NCBI GenBank assembly: GCA_040007095.1
Contig: JBDTVS010000131.1
Location: forward strand, 1 to 7,546
Direction: 5' to 3'
Source of the DNA: JBDTVS01 sp040007095
GTDB lineage: Bacteria; Acidobacteriota; Vicinamibacteria; Vicinamibacterales; CAVVIG01
DNA: 7,546 nucleotides
In this document: piece by piece, positions 5,861 to 7,546 of the stretch
Position numbering within the stretch: position 1 is the first letter of the stretch
Layout: every line of letters starts with the position of its first letter
Notes under the pieces: generated by a model
The model's input: only the letters and a program-made list of their open reading frames with translations
Told to the model about the DNA's origin: nothing
Database searches by the model: none
Made by a program: the position numbers and the translations under genes

Positions 5861-5992
5861 ACACCTATGGTGAAGTCGACGTACGTGTTGGACGTCGAGA
5901 CTGCTGACACGCTCGATCGGCTCGCGAGCACATGGCAGGTTTCCAAGGCCGAGGCGCTTACTCGCGGATTGAACCTTGCCGATGAACGCTGA
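5855..5992 (+). CDS. Orphan ribbon-helix-helix antitoxin-like protein, probably truncated
   Basis: A 45-residue protein, MATPMVKSTYVLDVETADTL then DRLASTWQVSKAEALTRGLN then LADER. It has the ribbon-helix-helix layout: a strand KSTYVLDV (7-14), helix ETADTLDRLASTW (15-27), turn QVSKAEA (28-34) and a second helix. Such proteins bind DNA as dimers, and many are antitoxins that repress their own promoter and neutralise a PIN toxin encoded just downstream. Here the usual C-terminal tail that grips the toxin is missing and no toxin follows, so it looks like a broken or solitary antitoxin that may still bind DNA. ATG at 5855 is preferred; ATG at 5867 is an alternative, and the frame stays open upstream into the palindromic element from 5768. 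The DNA-binding core seems intact. Confidence 0.55.
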   Translation: MATPMVKSTYVLDVETADTLDRLASTWQVSKAEALTRGLNLADER

Positions 5993-6119
5993 TCAGCGAG
6001 GCACAGGCGAGGAGGATCGACTACCGGTCCTGCTCCTGGCCGGCGAGAGTTGGGCGGTGACGAATGTCGACTGGCAGGCTCGGGCGGCTTTCGTACGGCC
6101 GACTGAAATGGGAGGGTAA
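5982..6119 (+). pseudogene. Possible remnant of an Lhr-like/DEAD-box helicase C-terminal region
   Basis: A 45-codon ORF overlaps the end of the RHH ORF in another frame. Its middle reads LPVLLLAGESWAVTNVDWQA then RAAFVRPTEMGG. This resembles the short beta-rich segment LLAGRSWRVTxVDWxxRxxxVEPxxxxGRSRW that I recall from the C-terminal part of large Lhr-type or related DEAD/DEAH helicases. The stop TAA arrives where that segment would continue; shifting by one G gives GGKR. No helicase motifs (Walker A, DEAH) are present anywhere in the window, so at most this is a fragment carried with the accessory DNA. The resemblance is from memory and could be accidental. Confidence 0.3.
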
Positions 6120-6385
6120 GCGAGTGTTCTGCGTTTTGGGAATCGACACGAGCGGTCCCGCCTACTACTCTGTCGCCGCCGGCGATGGGCACACGGCGGC
6201 GGCACGCAGCGCAGGTGTCGATATTGTCATCCACCATCGAGAAGTGTGGCGGGTTGCTTGCGCCTCGTCATCGCCTGAATGACGACCAACTGCGCCGGCG
6301 ATTGGCAGGAGAAGCGTTGGCCAGGATCTTCGAGCGAGAGGCGCGTCCGCGGAGGTCTGCGATCGGGCTTGGACCTGTAATGAAA
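5993..6385. other. Decayed region between the RHH ORF and vapC
   Basis: Apart from the possible helicase remnant (to 6119) no gene is supported. Open frames shift several times: 6064-6282 (GKRVFCVLGIDTSGPAYYSV) and then 6185 onward (HRLNDDQLRRRLAGEALARI, FEREARPRR) have short coding-like stretches but no start signal, no family match I recognise, and the second runs on antisense to vapC. The picture is of gene debris. The 3' end of vapC points into this region and no clear terminator was found. Confidence 0.45.
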
Positions 6386-6808
6386 TCAGCGCCGGGACGC
6401 CGCCCAGTCTTCCCAGTTCAGTCCGGCCACCCGCGCGAACTCCTTGGTGTTGGACGTCACGAGCGTCGCACCACGTTGTCGCGCTTGACCAGCGAGCAGG
6501 ATGTCGTAGGCCCCGATCGGCTTGCCAACGGCTTCGAGTTCAGCACGAACCGTTCCAGCGGCGCGCGCGTCGTCTTCGTCGAAAAGCGTCCATTCGAAGG
6601 GCCCGGCAAAGAACGCTTCGAGGCGGTGCGTGTTGCTGTCCTTCCGCTGGCTCTTCACGACGCCGTACCAGAGTTCGAACCCTACGATCGAGGAAAGCAG
6701 GATCACGTTACCTCGGGCGACCGCGTGCTGGAATCGCCTACGCACGTTGGCTTCGGTCCCGTTGATCAACGCGATGCACGCGTTCGTATCAAGCAGGTAC
6801 GTCGTCAT
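6386..6808 (-). CDS. vapC: VapC-type PIN-domain toxin ribonuclease
   Basis: A 140-residue PIN-domain protein. VapC toxins are Mg-dependent endoribonucleases that cut tRNA or rRNA and stop growth until bound by VapB. The four-acid active site is visible: Asp7 in YLLDTNACIALI, Glu45 in SSIVGFELWYG, Asp102 in PIGAYDILLAGQA, with the conserved LVTSNTKEF (116-124) supplying the final polar/acidic position. Length is normal. The ATG at 6808 is preferred because it starts the PIN fold directly (MTTYLLDTN) and lies inside the end of vapB, overlapping it by 20 nt. There is no strong ribosome site of its own, so translational coupling to vapB is likely. An ATG at 6892 in the same frame would add 28 unrelated residues. 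All key residues are present, so it should be functional. Confidence 0.93.
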   Translation of the reverse strand: MTTYLLDTNACIALINGTEANVRRRFQHAVARGNVILLSSIVGFELWYGVVKSQRKDSNTHRLEAFFAGPFEWTLFDEDDARAAGTVRAELEAVGKPIGAYDILLAGQARQRGATLVTSNTKEFARVAGLNWEDWAASRR

Positions 6809-7043
6809 CGAAGACGTCTCGCGGGGGCGCGGGCGGTTGCCGTCGCCCTTCCGGCATGAAGGGCTCGGAAGCCAGGCGATCCAACTCGGCAAACCACGCC
6901 GAGACGTCCGTGAACATCGGTTCTACGAGTATCCCCCGTCCGGCACGGCGGACTCTCACCCGATCTCCTTCGAACCTGAACTCGCGCGGCAGACGCACGG
7001 CCTGGCTTCGTCCGTTCTTGAAGAGTTTGGCGATGGTCGTCAT
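6789..7043 (-). CDS. vapB: VapB-type antitoxin (SpoVT/AbrB-like DNA-binding domain)
   Basis: An 84-residue antitoxin. The N-terminal half (MTTIAKLFKNGRSQAVRLPR, then EFRFEGDRVRVRRAGRGILVEP) is the swapped-hairpin AbrB/MazE-type DNA-binding fold with the hallmark K-F-NGRSQAVRLP signature. The C-terminal half (TDVSAWFAELDRL...DVFDDDVPA, 45-84) is acidic and probably disordered until it wraps VapC. VapB neutralises the toxin and represses its own operon with it. ATG at 7043 has GGAG 5 nt upstream. Its last codons overlap the vapC start, the standard antitoxin-first arrangement. A palindrome and a promoter lie just upstream (7058-7096). It is complete and shows no sign of decay. Confidence 0.93.
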   Translation of the reverse strand: MTTIAKLFKNGRSQAVRLPREFRFEGDRVRVRRAGRGILVEPMFTDVSAWFAELDRLASEPFMPEGRRQPPAPPRDVFDDDVPA

Positions 7044-7398
7044 CGTGGCTCCAGATATATACCACGAGTATAGACCAGCCGGCGACGAAGTGTCGCGACG
7101 GTGGGTCGGCCTCAGTCAGGTCCGGTGCAGGGTGCTCGAGCCATTGACATCACGACGCTTCACGCGGTCACCATCACGCCATCGGCGGATGCGGTAGCAT
7201 CACAGCGGTTTTCTGAACGCTCAACCGATGCACCGCAGCTGCAACTCCAGCCAGGGCGCTCGTTGAGTTGGCATTGGCGCCGCGCTCGGATCTCCTGCTG
7301 GGCTCTCGACTGGAAGTAGGCTGGGTCGTTGCGATTCGACTGGCTACTATTGCGACCCAACGATGTTGACCCGGCGTGTCTACTTACTCGATTGATCC
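7044..7398. other. Divergent intergenic region between vapBC and hsdM
   Basis: About 355 nt between the leftward vapBC operon and rightward hsdM. The left end holds the vapBC promoter and operator. Near hsdM there is a 7-bp inverted repeat, TGGGTCG (7322-7328) and CGACCCA (7353-7359) around 24 nt, which could be a regulator site, and a TTGACC at 7366 without a good -10 partner. A small hairpin GATGC-ggta-GCATC is at 7188-7201. The ORFs at 7101-7319 (plus) and 7160-7360 (minus) have no recognisable motifs or ribosome sites and are not called. Confidence 0.5.
7058..7096 (-). promoter_or_regulatory. vapBC promoter with palindromic operator
   Basis: Reading leftward, GCGACA (7096-7091) and TATACT (7072-7067) are separated by 18 nt; the -10 matches five of six positions. 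The perfect palindrome TATAC-N5-GTATA (7058-7072) covers the -10 box and the likely transcription start, which suits repression by the VapBC complex. The ribosome site GGAG and the vapB ATG follow 7-15 nt further on. Confidence 0.6.
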
Positions 7399-7546
7399 AT
7401 GGCCATCAAGAAATCTGACCTCTACGCCTCGATCTGGGCCTCGTGCGACGAGCTGCGCGGCGGCATGGACGCCAGTCAGTACAAGGACTATGTCCTGTTC
7501 ATGCTGTTCATCAAGTACATCAGCGACAAGTACGGCAACAGCGCGG
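7399..7546 (+). CDS. hsdM: Type I restriction-modification methyltransferase subunit HsdM, N-terminus
   Basis: The first 49 residues of a protein cut by the right edge: MAIKKSDLYASIWASCDELR, GGMDASQYKDYVLFMLFIKY, ISDKYGNSA. This is the N-terminal helical domain of HsdM (HsdM_N type), where S-LW...LRG-MD-S-YKD-VL-LLF-KY-SD-Y is the family signature. HsdM methylates adenine in a bipartite target chosen by HsdS and, with HsdR, cleaves unmodified foreign DNA. The methyltransferase core and the hsdS/hsdR genes would lie to the right of the window. ATG at 7399 starts the domain at the usual place; its ribosome site is weak. Whether the locus is intact cannot be seen. Confidence 0.9.
   Translation, partial: MAIKKSDLYASIWASCDELRGGMDASQYKDYVLFMLFIKYISDKYGNSA

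Noticed and set aside
6660..6690. GTTCGAACC-type sequence resembling a tRNA T-loop
   Set aside because: It lies inside vapC, and no acceptor stem, anticodon arm or D-arm can be folded around it.
6185..6859. 224-codon plus-strand ORF
   Set aside because: Most of it is antisense to vapC. Only the first part, before 6386, has any coding-like look and it has no start signal.
1..7546. CRISPR array
   Set aside because: No regularly spaced short direct repeats were found; the only repeats are the dispersed palindromic types described.

Overview
The window is high-GC bacterial DNA with ordinary bacterial gene signals. The small exported protein at 3895-4398 resembles a secreted beta-rich family common in Acidobacteriota, and with the GC-rich codon use and the diverged large transketolase this suggests an Acidobacteriota-like soil or sediment bacterium. 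That placement is an inference from protein style, not a proven taxonomy.

Layout. (1) 1-353, minus: the N-terminal part of a PAS-domain signalling protein that runs off the left edge. (2) 354-1088: about 730 nt without a convincing full gene. It holds a GC-rich hairpin/palindrome (626-666), a 49-codon coding-like ORF on the minus strand (712-861) and one arm of a dispersed repeat (959-1004). (3) 1089-3599, minus: an 836-residue transketolase-family enzyme, with a plausible sigma70-type promoter and a strong inverted repeat in its predicted leader. (4) 3895-4398, plus: a small exported protein. (5) 4399-4778: intergenic, with three nested or adjacent inverted repeats that could fold as a branched RNA. 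(6) 4779-5531, plus: an SDR-family oxidoreductase. (7) 5532-5854: intergenic, dominated by a 142-bp imperfect palindrome that looks like a MITE or REP-type element; its left arm matches the copy at 959. (8) 5855-6385: an orphan ribbon-helix-helix antitoxin-like ORF and a possible helicase remnant in a decayed stretch. (9) 6386-7043, minus: a complete VapBC toxin-antitoxin pair with a promoter/operator palindrome. (10) 7399-7546, plus: the start of a type I restriction-modification HsdM subunit that continues past the right edge.

The left two-thirds is metabolic or housekeeping DNA with unlinked, singly transcribed genes. The right third (about 5690 onward) looks like accessory DNA: a palindromic repeat, a broken antitoxin locus, gene debris, VapBC and the edge of a type I R-M locus. 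I did not find a convincing new multi-gene system. The most unusual signals are non-coding: the palindromic repeat family, a recurring ATAC-N5/6-GTAT palindrome (four occurrences, two at antitoxin start regions), the transketolase leader hairpin and the structured intergenic region at 4440-4574.
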